Assembly: GCF_900129355.1 (NCBI RefSeq)
Contig: NZ_FQVL01000001.1
Coordinates: 635,753-699,752 of the forward strand
Direction of reading: 5' to 3'
DNA length: 64,000 nt
Source: Seinonella peptonophila
GTDB lineage: Bacteria > Bacillota > Bacilli > Thermoactinomycetales > Thermoactinomycetaceae
The notes beneath the pieces were generated by a model, which worked only from the letters and a program-made list of their open reading frames with translations, did not search any database and was not told the DNA's origin. The position numbers and the translations under genes were made by a program. Within the stretch, counting starts at the first letter, position 1. Each line of letters opens with the position of its first letter. Of the stretch, positions 18,618 to 28,823 are shown piece by piece.

Positions 18618-20149
18618 TTGACTACCCCCATCTGTACATCATTTTGAATTGTTTCTAACAACCCATCTATGGTGTAGGTTTTCGCTACTGCATCTGCTTT
18701 TACCCCATACTCAGACAGTGTCTGAGCAGTAACAGGACCAATACAGACTAATGACGCATGCGCAATGCATGATCGCCAATTATCAAGATGATCTTTTAAA
18801 GACTGAATAAAATTATGTACTGTTGAAGAACTAGTAAACGTGATGATATCAATTTCTTTTTGTTCCAAACGTTGAATGATCTGTTTCGCATAATGGGTAT
18901 TGATCTCTGTTTGATATATGGAAAGATCGGTCACTTCCGCATTTAGCTTGGTCAAAGCATCTACTAAATACTGCCGTGCAATATTGGCACGAGGTAAAAG
19001 TACTTGATCGCCTGCTTTTATTTTCTCTTGTAGTGCCTCTACAAGCGCTTCTGCGCGGTACTCTGATGGGAGCTGGTCAATCAATAAACCTCTTTCTTGT
19101 AATGCTTGAGCAGTACTTGGACCAATTGCTGCAATCTGAGCTTTCTCCATTCTACGAATATCAACTTGATTTCGTTTTAAGCTATCGAAAAAGTATTGAA
19201 CACCGTTTACGCTAGTAAAAACTACCCAATCGAAGATTGATAACTTTTGCATCGCATCATGAATCGCAGCTTGATCAGTAGATTCTTTCATTTCAATTAC
19301 TGGGAATTCAATTGGCTCCCCACCCAGCTCACGAATGCGATCAGATAATTGACTTGCTTGCGTTCTAGCTCTTGTAACAAGAATGCGATTGCCAAACAAA
19401 GGCTTTTTTTCATACCATTGCAGCTTTTCCCTTAGTTGTACAACTTGTCCTACAATGATAACAGCAGGAGAGCGAAAGTTATTTTTCTCAACTTTTTCTA
19501 CAATATTTCCAAGTGTGCCCACCAATGTTTCTTGTTCAATTCGAGTACCCCAACGAACAAGTGCAATCGGAGTTTGGCTATCTCGTCCATGATCGATCAA
19601 TTGCTGACATATATATGGTAGATTTTTAACCCCCATTAAAAATACAATCGTCTCTGTTGCTGTAGCTAATGAAGCCCAATGAATGGATGATGATTCCTTT
19701 TCTGGACGTTCATGTCCTGTTACAATAGCAAACGATGAATTAAAATCACGATGAGTAATAGGAATCCCAGCATAAGCGGGAACAGCAACTGCTGAAGTAA
19801 TACCAGGCACAACTTCGAACGGAAGATCTGCAGCCACGAGCGCCTCTGCCTCTTCGCCACCGCGTCCAAAAATAAATGGATCTCCTCCCTTTAATCGTGT
19901 CACAATCGAACCAGCAGCAGCTTTTTCAACCAATAACTGATTGATCTCATCTTGTGTCATGGTATGACGATCAGGTAGCTTACCGACATATATCCGCTCT
20001 GCGCCCGGCTTGGCGTATTCTAGCAATTGTCTAGGTGCTAAACGATCATATACTAATACATCTGCTTCCTGAATGGCTTTCTTACCCTTTAATGTGATTA
20101 AACCAGGATCACCAGGCCCAGCACCTACCAGATAAACCTTGCCACTCAT
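18614..20149 (-). CDS. cobA-hemD: CobA-HemD fusion: uroporphyrinogen-III C-methyltransferase / uroporphyrinogen-III synthase
   Basis: Two enzymes in one 511-residue chain. Residues about 1-245 are a SAM-dependent methyltransferase ([10 protein letters not shown] at 8-17, [24 protein letters not shown]) making precorrin-2 from uroporphyrinogen III. Residues about 255-511 are a HemD fold ([38 protein letters not shown]). The start was moved to the ATG at 20149 after GAGGGGAGGG; it overlaps the previous stop by four bases. The fusion channels uroporphyrinogen III toward siroheme. Confidence 0.95.
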   Translation of the reverse strand: MSGKVYLVGAGPGDPGLITLKGKKAIQEADVLVYDRLAPRQLLEYAKPGAERIYVGKLPDRHTMTQDEINQLLVEKAAAGSIVTRLKGGDPFIFGRGGEEAEALVAADLPFEVVPGITSAVAVPAYAGIPITHRDFNSSFAIVTGHERPEKESSSIHWASLATATETIVFLMGVKNLPYICQQLIDHGRDSQTPIALVRWGTRIEQETLVGTLGNIVEKVEKNNFRSPAVIIVGQVVQLREKLQWYEKKPLFGNRILVTRARTQASQLSDRIRELGGEPIEFPVIEMKESTDQAAIHDAMQKLSIFDWVVFTSVNGVQYFFDSLKRNQVDIRRMEKAQIAAIGPSTAQALQERGLLIDQLPSEYRAEALVEALQEKIKAGDQVLLPRANIARQYLVDALTKLNAEVTDLSIYQTEINTHYAKQIIQRLEQKEIDIITFTSSSTVHNFIQSLKDHLDNWRSCIAHASLVCIGPVTAQTLSEYGVKADAVAKTYTIDGLLETIQNDVQMGVVK

Positions 20150-20808
20150 GACGTTTTCCCTCCCCTCTGACCCTCGATCTGCTCTTGTAACCAAGCTTGA
20201 AAATAATCCATCACTTTTGTAGGATAATAGCGACATAGATCAAGCCAATCATCCGACATTAATTCCTGTAATAAACGCTGACGTTCTTTCCGATCTGTAA
20301 TACGTTGTTGCACCTTTTTCCTTGCTTCTCCTAATAAATCAATGTATAGCGAAAACTCATCTCCATATTGCTGTTCCAAATCTTGGCGAATTCGTTTGGA
20401 AAACATAGGACTTGCCCCTTGCGTTGAAATAGCAATTGTTAACTTACCTTGTCTCATCACTGAAGGAACAGTAAAGTTACAGAGCTCTGGTTGATCGACC
20501 ACATTAATCCATTGATTTCTCTTGATCGCATCCTCATAAACTGTTTTATTCACATGGGGCCAATCTGTAGCAGCAATTACTAAGAAGGCGTCCTGTCCAT
20601 CATTCGAATGATAAAGTCTTTGTTCCCACTGCAAATTCCCCTTTTTTACTTGCTGCTTTAAGGATTCTGTAATGGTAGGACTTACAATCTTCACGCGGGC
20701 ACCACTTTCGATTAGTGAATGCACCTTACGCTCAGCAACTCTACCACCTCCTACTACTAAACAATTACGATCTGTTAAGCTGATCATCATCGGATACATT
20801 TTTGTCAT
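20146..20808 (-). CDS. Precorrin-2 dehydrogenase (SirC/Met8 N-terminal type)
   Basis: NAD-dependent oxidation of precorrin-2 to sirohydrochlorin. Rossmann motif VVGGGRVAERKVHSLIESGA at about residues 17-36, IAATD near 85, and the TVPSVMRQGKLTIAISTQGASPMFS region typical of SirC/Met8. 220 residues, with a C-terminal helical dimer part; longer than B. subtilis YlnF. Whether it also inserts iron, as yeast Met8 does, cannot be read from sequence. It occupies the hem operon slot that hemC holds in B. subtilis. Confidence 0.93.
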   Translation of the reverse strand: MTKMYPMMISLTDRNCLVVGGGRVAERKVHSLIESGARVKIVSPTITESLKQQVKKGNLQWEQRLYHSNDGQDAFLVIAATDWPHVNKTVYEDAIKRNQWINVVDQPELCNFTVPSVMRQGKLTIAISTQGASPMFSKRIRQDLEQQYGDEFSLYIDLLGEARKKVQQRITDRKERQRLLQELMSDDWLDLCRYYPTKVMDYFQAWLQEQIEGQRGGKTS

Positions 20809-20826
20809 TTTTGGGAATCCTCTTTT

Positions 20827-21633
20827 CTACACCCAATTGTGAAATGAAAAGCTAGTATTTAAAAAATAATAATTTACCATTAACAACAGTATGGACAAAA
20901 AGTTCCACCAAGCTAGCTTTCGATTTTGACATCCTTTCATCTTCCAATACAAAAGTATACAAGTATACACGATTAAAATAATAATAGATCCAATCGTTTT
21001 AGGATCAAAGAAAATGGAATGATCCATACGTTGATAAGCAATCCAAAAACCTTGGATTAATGAACATAAAAGTAAGGTAAGCCCAATTTGCATCAATCGT
21101 TTGGATATTAACTGAACCTGTCCCAAACTAGGTAAAAGACGTAAAATAGAGTGCCATTTCTTTTTCTTCAATAAGTAATTAGTAAATAAGTACATGCCTG
21201 CGCTACAACTTGATAATGAAAATGCTGCATAAGCTACCATCGCCATTACAACATGGATAAATACCCATTTTGACATCATCAGTTCTGTTATTAAAAAATC
21301 ACTGCGAGGAAAAATTAAATGTTGCAGCCAGACAAGAAAACAAAAGAAGTTGGCAAAAACCAAAAGTACATCTAATTTTACAAAGTAAAGACAAATCAAT
21401 GATCCAGTTAACATAGCCCATGAATAGAGAAAGAAACTTTCAAAACCTTGAAACGAGAAAAGTTGTATCAACCATAAAATAAATAATAACGACTCCATAC
21501 CCCAAGCAACGATTGTGAAGGAAATTGTAACTTGACGAAGTCGTGTTTGGGGAGAGAAAAAATAAGTTAATGCAAATAGCAGATTGAAACCAAATAGGTA
21601 AATGAAAAAATTATATAACCAACCATCTGACAT
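20827..21633 (-). CDS. hemX: HemX/CcsA-like membrane protein
   Basis: 268 residues, about eight hydrophobic helices, related to the cytochrome c assembly (CcsA/HemX) family. In B. subtilis HemX lowers glutamyl-tRNA reductase levels and lies directly after hemA, as here (15-base gap). The full tryptophan-rich WWD heme-handling signature of CcsA is not evident, favouring HemX. Confidence 0.85.
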   Translation of the reverse strand: MSDGWLYNFFIYLFGFNLLFALTYFFSPQTRLRQVTISFTIVAWGMESLLFILWLIQLFSFQGFESFFLYSWAMLTGSLICLYFVKLDVLLVFANFFCFLVWLQHLIFPRSDFLITELMMSKWVFIHVVMAMVAYAAFSLSSCSAGMYLFTNYLLKKKKWHSILRLLPSLGQVQLISKRLMQIGLTLLLCSLIQGFWIAYQRMDHSIFFDPKTIGSIIILIVYTCILLYWKMKGCQNRKLAWWNFLSILLLMVNYYFLNTSFSFHNWV

Positions 21634-21648
21634 AAAACTCTTCTCCCG

Positions 21649-22983
21649 TTAAATAGATGTTGAAGAAGATAAACGGCTTTTCGCAAATTGAGCCGGCTCT
21701 TCCTTAGATCCCTCCAATCCTTCTTCTTCAAGAGCAAACAAATGAGCAAATAAAGTAAATATCTGCTCCCGATCCGGCTGTGCGGCAAGTTCTTTCACTC
21801 TTACAATCGGATCTCGTAAAAACTGATTGATTAAGCTCTTCATTTGTTTACGAATGATCCGTCGTTCTTGCTCTGTTAGATCAGGGAGTTTGCGCTCAAT
21901 GCGCTGCATGACTTCTTCTTGTGCTCCTAGAGCTTTCTGACGTAATGAGTCGATCAATGGAATCACGCCAAGCGTATTTAGCCAATCAAAGTATTTACCT
22001 ACCTCTGTTGTAATCCATTCCTCAATTCGCGATGCTTCTTGCTGTCGTAATTTTAAATTCTTAGCTACAATCTCCTGTAAATCATCTATATTATATAAAA
22101 ATACGTTATCTAGTTGATGTAGTTTTGGATCAATATCACGAGGTACAGCGATGTCAATTAAAAATAATGATTCTCGCCGTTTTGCTAAGATCGGGGCAAA
22201 TTCTTCTTTTGTAACCACTAACTCTGAAGCTCCTGTAGAACTAACAACAATATCAACTTCTCGTAGAGTAGTCGCCAAGTCTGCCCAAGCTCGAGCCTCT
22301 CCTTGGAAGATACCAGCCATTTTTTTTGCTCGTTCAAATGTACGATTGATAACAAAAATTTGCGAAGCCTCAGCATCAGCAAAATGTTTTGCTGTAAGTT
22401 CACTCATCTTACCAGCACCAAGTAACAATATTTTCTTATTTGCAAGGGAGGTAAAGATTTTTTTCGCTAGCTCAACTGCTGCATAGCTAACAGAAACAGG
22501 GTTTTTACCAATACTTGTTTCTGTATGAACACGTTTGCCAAATTGAATTGCCTGACGAAACAACGTATTAAATAAAGTTCCTGTTGTGCCCTGTTCTTGC
22601 GCATCCAAAAAGAATCTCTTAATCTGGCCTAAAATCTGCGTTTCACCAATCACTAACGAATCCAAACCTGCTACAACACGAAGCATATGATTTACTGCAC
22701 CTTGATCTTGTTTGCAATAAAGATATTCTTGAAAGTCTTCTCTGGGAATACGAAACCACTCTTCTAAAAATGTTTTGCTATAATACTCACCTGTATGTAA
22801 TTGATCACAGACCACATAAAGTTCCATTCGATTACAAGTGCTGACAATGACACATTCAAGGATGCTTTTCATTTGTCGCAAGTGCTGGCGAGCCAACGCT
22901 AAACGATCATCAGCAAAGGTGAATCTCTCTCGTAATTCAATTGGTGTTGTTTGATGATTACATCCCATCACAAGAATGTGCAT
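21649..22983 (-). CDS. hemA: HemA, glutamyl-tRNA reductase
   Basis: First enzyme of C5-pathway tetrapyrrole synthesis; reduces Glu-tRNA to glutamate-1-semialdehyde. Catalytic Cys in IVSTCNRMELY (about 45-55), GLDSLVIGETQILGQIK, Rossmann GAGKMSELTAKHF near 190, and the C-terminal dimerisation domain. 444 residues. The ATG at 22983 (MHILVMGCNHQ) matches Bacillus starts and follows GGAGTGAG; a GTG three codons upstream is less likely. First gene of the operon. Confidence 0.97.
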   Translation of the reverse strand: MHILVMGCNHQTTPIELRERFTFADDRLALARQHLRQMKSILECVIVSTCNRMELYVVCDQLHTGEYYSKTFLEEWFRIPREDFQEYLYCKQDQGAVNHMLRVVAGLDSLVIGETQILGQIKRFFLDAQEQGTTGTLFNTLFRQAIQFGKRVHTETSIGKNPVSVSYAAVELAKKIFTSLANKKILLLGAGKMSELTAKHFADAEASQIFVINRTFERAKKMAGIFQGEARAWADLATTLREVDIVVSSTGASELVVTKEEFAPILAKRRESLFLIDIAVPRDIDPKLHQLDNVFLYNIDDLQEIVAKNLKLRQQEASRIEEWITTEVGKYFDWLNTLGVIPLIDSLRQKALGAQEEVMQRIERKLPDLTEQERRIIRKQMKSLINQFLRDPIVRVKELAAQPDREQIFTLFAHLFALEEEGLEGSKEEPAQFAKSRLSSSTSI

Positions 22984-23057
22984 TTTTCTCACTCCAAACT
23001 GTCATAAAAAGAATGATATCGTATTACTTGATTTCTTCTATTCTATGAATCATGCCC

Positions 23058-23066
23058 ATTATAGCA
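23058..23066 (-). promoter_or_regulatory. Extended -10 promoter candidate for the hem operon
   Basis: TGCTATAAT on the minus strand, about 75 bases ahead of hemA. The -35 is poor, so recognition would depend on the TG extension. Confidence 0.4.
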
Positions 23067-23210
23067 TAGTAAAAACAAACCCTAGTAGCAGGGTGTGAAC
23101 AGATTTTGAAGGGAAATCACTTCATTGGTAGAATTTTAAAATTAGCTACACACTAACAAATCATACAGTATGTTAAGATAAACAGAAGATAGACAAAGGA
23201 GGTTGCTACC

Positions 23211-23684
23211 TTGCCACAAAAGAAGTTCATTGGCTTTTTTTTAGTCTTTTTTAGCGCATTGCTTTTGTTGTATCAAACAGGTAAAGCGCCGATCTCATCT
23301 TTTATAACTTGGCCTTTTATTCTTTTTTTTATTGCTTCACTACTTGTATTTATAGGATTTATTAAAGAAAATGCTCAATTAGTATTAATTGCAGGAATTG
23401 CCGCTTCAGTTGGTCTCTTTATTTGGGGAATGCAAAATATTATTAATTGGCCAACTCATTGGAGTATCCTTATTGTAATGTTTGGTATTGTAATCTTTTT
23501 GCATTATCTCGTATCTAAACATCATTTAGCAATTTCAGTTGCAATCATTCTCATTTTAAGTGGGTTATGTGCTTGGCCTGGATTACGTGATGTATCAGTA
23601 CTTGCCCCAATTGCACCACTTTTAAACACATACTGGCCTGTTTTCATACTGGGTTTAGGGATTTATTTTCTTTTTCGCAAGTAA
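23211..23684 (+). CDS. Multi-pass membrane protein, unknown
   Basis: 157 residues with about six hydrophobic segments (5-20, 30-48, 54-72, 82-100, 107-122, 138-155). TTG start behind AAAGGAGG. The repeated WP...ILxxGxxxFLF pattern and the end YWPVFILGLGIYFLFRK resemble LiaI/LiaF-type envelope-stress membrane domains, but I cannot assign it. It converges on ylmA with an eight-base gap. Confidence 0.75.
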   Translation: MPQKKFIGFFLVFFSALLLLYQTGKAPISSFITWPFILFFIASLLVFIGFIKENAQLVLIAGIAASVGLFIWGMQNIINWPTHWSILIVMFGIVIFLHYLVSKHHLAISVAIILILSGLCAWPGLRDVSVLAPIAPLLNTYWPVFILGLGIYFLFRK

Positions 23685-23692
23685 AAAGGAGC

Positions 23693-24487
23693 CTATAACA
23701 CATTGGCTCCCAAACGAATCCAAAATCTATTTTGTTCATGATCTACTACTAATGGTACTTCAAAAAATTGACTCAGCCCATCAGAAGTTAGAACTTCAGC
23801 AGTTGGCCCTGACTTCGCAGCTTGGCCATCTTTAAGCAAAAGTGTATGGCCAAAACAAGAAGCAATCTCTTCAATATGATGCGTAACATAGATCATAGTC
23901 GGCGGATTGGGCTGCTGTGCAATTCGTTTAATCATCTTTAATACCTGTTCTCGAGCCAAGATATCTAAGCCTGTACAAGGCTCATCGAAAATCAATATCT
24001 CGGGGTTCGCCATCATTGCACGTGAGATCAGCACCTTTTGTCGTTCACCCTGTGATAAGGTTCCATACGACTGTGAGGAAAGAGGTGTCAATCCAAACAT
24101 ATCTAGCAATTCAAGCGCAGTTTGTTCATCCTGTTTTTCGATTTGATCATATAGCCGCAATGACCCATATTTTCCACTTAAAACAATCGAAAGCACACGA
24201 TCCTGAGCATGAAGTTGTTGCTGCAAAGAAGAGCTTACCCACCCGATCCGTTGGCGCACTTTTTGGATTTCAACTTCACCAAATCGCGCACCTAATACTT
24301 CTACACGACCCTTTGTTGGCCATAGATACCCTGTAATCATTTGTAATAGCGTTGTTTTTCCGGCTCCATTTCGTCCCACAATTGCCCAATGTTCATTTTC
24401 CTGGACGTCCCAAGTGATCTGTTTTAGTATCCAGCGCTCTTCACGTTTCCACGATACCTGATCCAAAAAAAGTCTTCTTTTCGACAC
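23693..24487 (-). CDS. ylmA: YlmA-like ABC transporter ATP-binding protein
   Basis: Walker A GRNGAGKTT at about 38-46, Q-loop, signature LSQGERQK near 143-150, Walker B ILIFDEP, switch His in YVTHHIEEI. 264 residues. GTG start after a GGGGCTCC-type site. No membrane subunit is adjacent, as for YlmA and ModF-like ATPases, so the partner or role is unknown. It lies 15 bases after ddl and is probably cotranscribed. Confidence 0.85.
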   Translation of the reverse strand: MSKRRLFLDQVSWKREERWILKQITWDVQENEHWAIVGRNGAGKTTLLQMITGYLWPTKGRVEVLGARFGEVEIQKVRQRIGWVSSSLQQQLHAQDRVLSIVLSGKYGSLRLYDQIEKQDEQTALELLDMFGLTPLSSQSYGTLSQGERQKVLISRAMMANPEILIFDEPCTGLDILAREQVLKMIKRIAQQPNPPTMIYVTHHIEEIASCFGHTLLLKDGQAAKSGPTAEVLTSDGLSQFFEVPLVVDHEQNRFWIRLGANVL

Positions 24488-24502
24488 AGGAGCCCCTTCT
24501 TT

Positions 24503-25603
24503 CTAAACTTTTGTGCGAAGTTGTGATTTTTGAGCATATCGCTGTAATCCTAATTCGATTAATTGATCAATCAATTCTGGATAAGATATTCCCGCATGTG
24601 CCCATACCTTCGGATACATGCTATGTTCAGTAAAACCTGGCAATGTATTGATTTCGTTAATCAGAATCTCACCTGAGTCTTGACGTACAAAAAAATCAAC
24701 CCGTGCCAATCCTGACCCATCTACAGCAGAATATGCTTTCAATGCCATCTCTCTCACAATCTCGGTCTGCGTCTCCGAAATTTCGGCAGGAATATGAATA
24801 AACAACTGTTCTTCGTCAAAATATTTGGCTTCGTAATCGAAAAATTCGTTACCTCCCCCGATTTCTCCTGGTACTGAGGCTTTAGGTTGTTCATTTCCCA
24901 AAACAGCTACTTCAACTTCTTGCGCTATAACACCTTGTTCGATCAAAATTTTTCGATCAAATTCAATCGCTAATCTTAACGCACTCTTCAGTTCTTCTCT
25001 TGTGTTTGCTTTTGAGATCCCTACACTAGAACCAAGATTAGCAGGTTTTACAAAGCATGGATACCCGATTTCCTCCTCGATCTCTGTAATGAATCGTTCT
25101 TCTTCTGTTTTTATTTGTGCTGAATAATACCATAGATACTTTACTTGATTTAAACCTACTTGATCAAAAATCGTCTTAGTAGTTACTTTATCCATCGAAA
25201 CAGAAGATGCCAATACACCTGCTCCCACATAAGGAAGGTTTAACATCTCTAATAATCCCTGTACTGTTCCATCTTCACCAAAGGTACCATGTAGCACTGG
25301 GAAGACAATATCAATTTGATCACGGTCGGTTAGTGAGAAGACTTGTCCATTACGATTTGAAAAACCAGGTGGTAGTTGCTCTCTGAGTTGCTCGATTTCA
25401 GTGGGCTCCAAATATTCTTGTAACATTTCGAACGCTTGTTCAGCAAATTTCCAATCACCTGTTTCTGTAATCCCTACAGGCAAAACCTGATATTTCTGTT
25501 TATCAATTGCTTTAAAAACTGAAGATGCTGAAAGGTGAGACACAATATGCTCTCCCGATTTCCCTCCAAAAAGAATTGCTACACAAATTTTTTCTTTTGT
25601 CAT
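24503..25603 (-). CDS. ddl: Ddl, D-alanine--D-alanine ligase
   Basis: ATP-grasp ligase making D-Ala-D-Ala for UDP-MurNAc-pentapeptide. N-terminal ILFGGKSGEHIVS at about 10-22, VFPVLHGTFGEDGTVQG, GSSVGISKA, and the metal/ATP site INEINTLPGFTEHSMYPK near 317-334. 366 residues. It lies between engB and ylmA, an insertion relative to Bacillus, where engB is next to hemA. Confidence 0.96.
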   Translation of the reverse strand: MTKEKICVAILFGGKSGEHIVSHLSASSVFKAIDKQKYQVLPVGITETGDWKFAEQAFEMLQEYLEPTEIEQLREQLPPGFSNRNGQVFSLTDRDQIDIVFPVLHGTFGEDGTVQGLLEMLNLPYVGAGVLASSVSMDKVTTKTIFDQVGLNQVKYLWYYSAQIKTEEERFITEIEEEIGYPCFVKPANLGSSVGISKANTREELKSALRLAIEFDRKILIEQGVIAQEVEVAVLGNEQPKASVPGEIGGGNEFFDYEAKYFDEEQLFIHIPAEISETQTEIVREMALKAYSAVDGSGLARVDFFVRQDSGEILINEINTLPGFTEHSMYPKVWAHAGISYPELIDQLIELGLQRYAQKSQLRTKV

Positions 25604-25707
25604 TCTTTTTGTCCCCTCTCCGTTGCTTAAACAATGTATGTAACTTGCTGTGAATTTAAATAAATAATAAGTCCTGAAAAAAGCATAAAAAATTAATTAT
25701 TTTTTTG

Positions 25708-26301
25708 TCAATCCGTATCCTCAAGCAACGCTTCTAGTCGCTGCCATAATTCATCTCTACCCATTTTCGTTGTAGATGAAAAAAGAATCAAAGGATGCTC
25801 TTTCGACATTTGCAAAGTATCTTTTACGATTTTTGCATGTTTATTCCATTTATTACGTGAGATTTTATCCACTTTGGTTGCAACAACCATAATAGGTAAC
25901 TCCAAATACCGAAGGAATTGATACATTTGTTGATCCTCACGTGAGGGCGCGTGGCGGATATCGACTAGTTGAATCATTCCCCTTAATGTTTCACGTTTTG
26001 TAAAATAAGTCTCCATCATTTTTTGCCATGAATTCCTTACTGATTTTGGAACTTTTGCAAACCCATAACCAGGAACATCAGCAAAATAGAAAAGATCATT
26101 GATGCGATAAAAATTAATTGTCTGGGTTTTTCCTGGCTTTGAGCTTGTCCGGGCTAAATTCTTACGTTGCAACATACAATTGATTAGAGAAGACTTTCCT
26201 ACATTGGAACGCCCAGCCAGAGCAAACTCTGGCAGGGCATCATCTGGATATTGGGCAGGCTTTACTGCACTCAACACATATTCAGACTTGATTACTTTCA
26301 T
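25708..26301 (-). CDS. engB: EngB/YsxC, ribosome-biogenesis GTPase
   Basis: Essential GTPase for 50S subunit assembly. G1 GRSNVGKSS at about 30-38, G3 DVPGYGF, G4 TKVDK, G5 FSS. 197 residues from the ATG at 26301, which matches the MKVxKSE start of Bacillus; a TTG two codons earlier is closer to the AAGGAG site and is possible. The 5' end overlaps lonA. Confidence 0.96.
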   Translation of the reverse strand: MKVIKSEYVLSAVKPAQYPDDALPEFALAGRSNVGKSSLINCMLQRKNLARTSSKPGKTQTINFYRINDLFYFADVPGYGFAKVPKSVRNSWQKMMETYFTKRETLRGMIQLVDIRHAPSREDQQMYQFLRYLELPIMVVATKVDKISRNKWNKHAKIVKDTLQMSKEHPLILFSSTTKMGRDELWQRLEALLEDTD

Positions 26302-28630
26302 GTTCAAGCGGACTCCTTATCAGGGCCAATTTTAAAACTTCATCCATTTGACTGACCGGAAGAAAAGATAAATCTTTCCGTACACTCTTTGGAATCTCTT
26401 CGAGATCTTTTTCATTCTCATAAGGAAAAATAATTCTTTTAATTCCTGCACGATGAGCACTTAGTGATTTTTCCTTTAGTCCTCCAATCGGCAATACACG
26501 GCCTCGTAAAGTGACCTCGCCTGTCATTGCTACTTCTTTGGAAACAGGAATTCCTGTCAATGCTGAAATTAAAGCAGTTGCCATTGTAATACCTGCAGAT
26601 GGACCATCTTTTGGAATAGCTCCTTCTGGAATATGGATATGGATATCATTCTTCTTATGGAACTGAGTGTCAATTCCCCAATCATCCGCTCTTGAGCGAA
26701 TATAGCTAAAAGCTGCTTGAGCAGACTCTTTCATGACGTCACCCAATTGTCCAGTTAGGGTTAATTTTCCGGTACCCGGCATTACAGAAGCTTCCACAGA
26801 AAGTGTATCTCCACCTGCCTCAGTCCAAGCAAGTCCGGTTACTACCCCAATCTGATCCTCTTGCTCTGCTACACCATAACGATAGCGAATCGAGCCCAAA
26901 GATTTTTGCAAACTACGAGCAGTAATGGTAATTCGCTCTTTCTTGCCGGAGACTAGCTGCTTTGCCGCTTTACGGCATAATGTTCCAATCATCCGCTCTA
27001 AATTTCGCACTCCAGCTTCACGTGTATAATTTCGAATTAACTTTCGAACAGCATCCATTCGAATTTTAATTTGATCATTTGTTAGCCCATGCTCTTTTAA
27101 CTGTTTAGGAATCAAGTAGTCTTTTGCAATAAATTCCTTTTCTAATTCGGTATAGCCAGAGATATAAAGCAATTCCATGCGATCTAAAAGAGGCTGCGGA
27201 ATATTATGCATGGTATTTGCTGTTGTAATAAACATAACTTTTGAAAGATCATATGGAATTTCCACATAATGATCACTAAATGTAGCATTTTGATTTGGGT
27301 CTAACACTTCTAATAAAGCTGAGGCTGGATCCCCGCGAAAATCCATTGCCATCTTATCGATTTCATCGAGCAAAAAGACAGGGTTTGCACTACTCGCCGT
27401 TTTCATTCCTTGAATAATTCGCCCTGGCATTGCCCCAACGTATGTCCTCCGATGTCCCCGAATTTCCGCTTCGTCACGAACACCACCTAAAGAAACTCTG
27501 ACAAATTTTCGATCTAAAGCACGTGCAATGGAACGAGCTAAAGATGTTTTTCCGACACCTGGCGGTCCTACAAAACATAAGATCGGTCCTTTTAATTTCT
27601 TAACCATCCGTTGAACTGCCAAGTACTCCAAGACTCGCTCTTTCGCTTTTTCTAAACCATAATGATCCTCATTCAGTACCTGCTCCGCCTTTTGGATGCT
27701 CAAGTCATCTTTTGTTTCTTTCTGCCAAGGTAACTCAAGTAACCATTCTACATAAGTTCGAATGACACCACCCTCTGCAGAGCTAGTTGGTACCTTCTCC
27801 AGACGATCAATCTCTTTTGCTACTTTTTCTTTTACATCGTCTGGTGCCTCCAATGCTGCAAGTTGTTCACGAAGTTCTTCAACTTCTCCTAAGCGACCCT
27901 CTTTTTCACCTAACTCATGTTGAATCGCTTTCATCTGTTCGCGCAAATAGTATTCTTTCTGGGTCTTTTCCATTTGCTTTTTTACCCGCGAACTAATTTT
28001 ATGCTCAAGTTCGAGTACTTCTTTTTCGTTGTTAATAATATCTAGCAATTGATTTAATCGCTGTTGAACATCTAACTGCTCTAATAAAGCTTGTTTATCT
28101 GATATTTTCAGTGGTAAATGGGAAGCGATCAAATCAGCTAATCGTCCAGGCTCTTCAATATCAGCAACCGCAGTATAAACATCTGGGGAAATTTTCTTAG
28201 ATAACCGTAAATAACTTTCAAAATGATCTAAGACTGAACGCATCAATGCTTGCGTATCCAAATCATCATGTTCTACTTCAGATAATTCTTCAATCATCAC
28301 ATTATGATACGTTTCATTATCCAGAAAACGTTCGATTCGAGCACGTTTTAATCCTTCCACTAAAACGCGCATGGTTCCATTAGGTAACTTTAACATTTGT
28401 CGAACACGGGCAACGGTTCCTACTTGATAGATATCCTCAGGAGACGGTTCTTCGATGTGAATCTCCTTTTGAGTTGCCAATAGAATCATGCCCTCATCCA
28501 CCATCGCCTTTTCCAAGGCTTCAACCGACTTTTCTCTCCCTACATCAAGATGTAGTACCATTGCTGGAAAAACGAGTAATCCACGCAAGGGGAGGAGTGG
28601 CAGATATCGTTCCTCTTTATTTACAGCCAT
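26282..28630 (-). CDS. lon: LonA, ATP-dependent protease
   Basis: 782 residues: N-terminal substrate-binding domain (about 8-205), AAA+ module with GPPGVGKTS near 356-364, and protease domain with catalytic Ser in [12 protein letters not shown] (about 678) and Lys in [15 protein letters not shown] (about 721). Cytosolic quality-control protease. The ATG follows GGAGGTGCATAT. Its 3' end overlaps engB. Confidence 0.97.
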   Translation of the reverse strand: MAVNKEERYLPLLPLRGLLVFPAMVLHLDVGREKSVEALEKAMVDEGMILLATQKEIHIEEPSPEDIYQVGTVARVRQMLKLPNGTMRVLVEGLKRARIERFLDNETYHNVMIEELSEVEHDDLDTQALMRSVLDHFESYLRLSKKISPDVYTAVADIEEPGRLADLIASHLPLKISDKQALLEQLDVQQRLNQLLDIINNEKEVLELEHKISSRVKKQMEKTQKEYYLREQMKAIQHELGEKEGRLGEVEELREQLAALEAPDDVKEKVAKEIDRLEKVPTSSAEGGVIRTYVEWLLELPWQKETKDDLSIQKAEQVLNEDHYGLEKAKERVLEYLAVQRMVKKLKGPILCFVGPPGVGKTSLARSIARALDRKFVRVSLGGVRDEAEIRGHRRTYVGAMPGRIIQGMKTASSANPVFLLDEIDKMAMDFRGDPASALLEVLDPNQNATFSDHYVEIPYDLSKVMFITTANTMHNIPQPLLDRMELLYISGYTELEKEFIAKDYLIPKQLKEHGLTNDQIKIRMDAVRKLIRNYTREAGVRNLERMIGTLCRKAAKQLVSGKKERITITARSLQKSLGSIRYRYGVAEQEDQIGVVTGLAWTEAGGDTLSVEASVMPGTGKLTLTGQLGDVMKESAQAAFSYIRSRADDWGIDTQFHKKNDIHIHIPEGAIPKDGPSAGITMATALISALTGIPVSKEVAMTGEVTLRGRVLPIGGLKEKSLSAHRAGIKRIIFPYENEKDLEEIPKSVRKDLSFLPVSQMDEVLKLALIRSPLEHESNQV

Positions 28631-28823
28631 ATATGCACCTCCATTGCTGTCTTACATAAGGAACCGATTAACATTGTGATTTTATCCTATTCGCTTTTTT
28701 TTGTCCATGATTAGCGCATATAACCCAAAGCACATACCATAGTAAAAAAGCAGGTTTACCAATTAAGACCAATCCAACTTCAAGTATACTATGTCATCAT
28801 ACATTCGAGAAGAAGCTTTCTGA

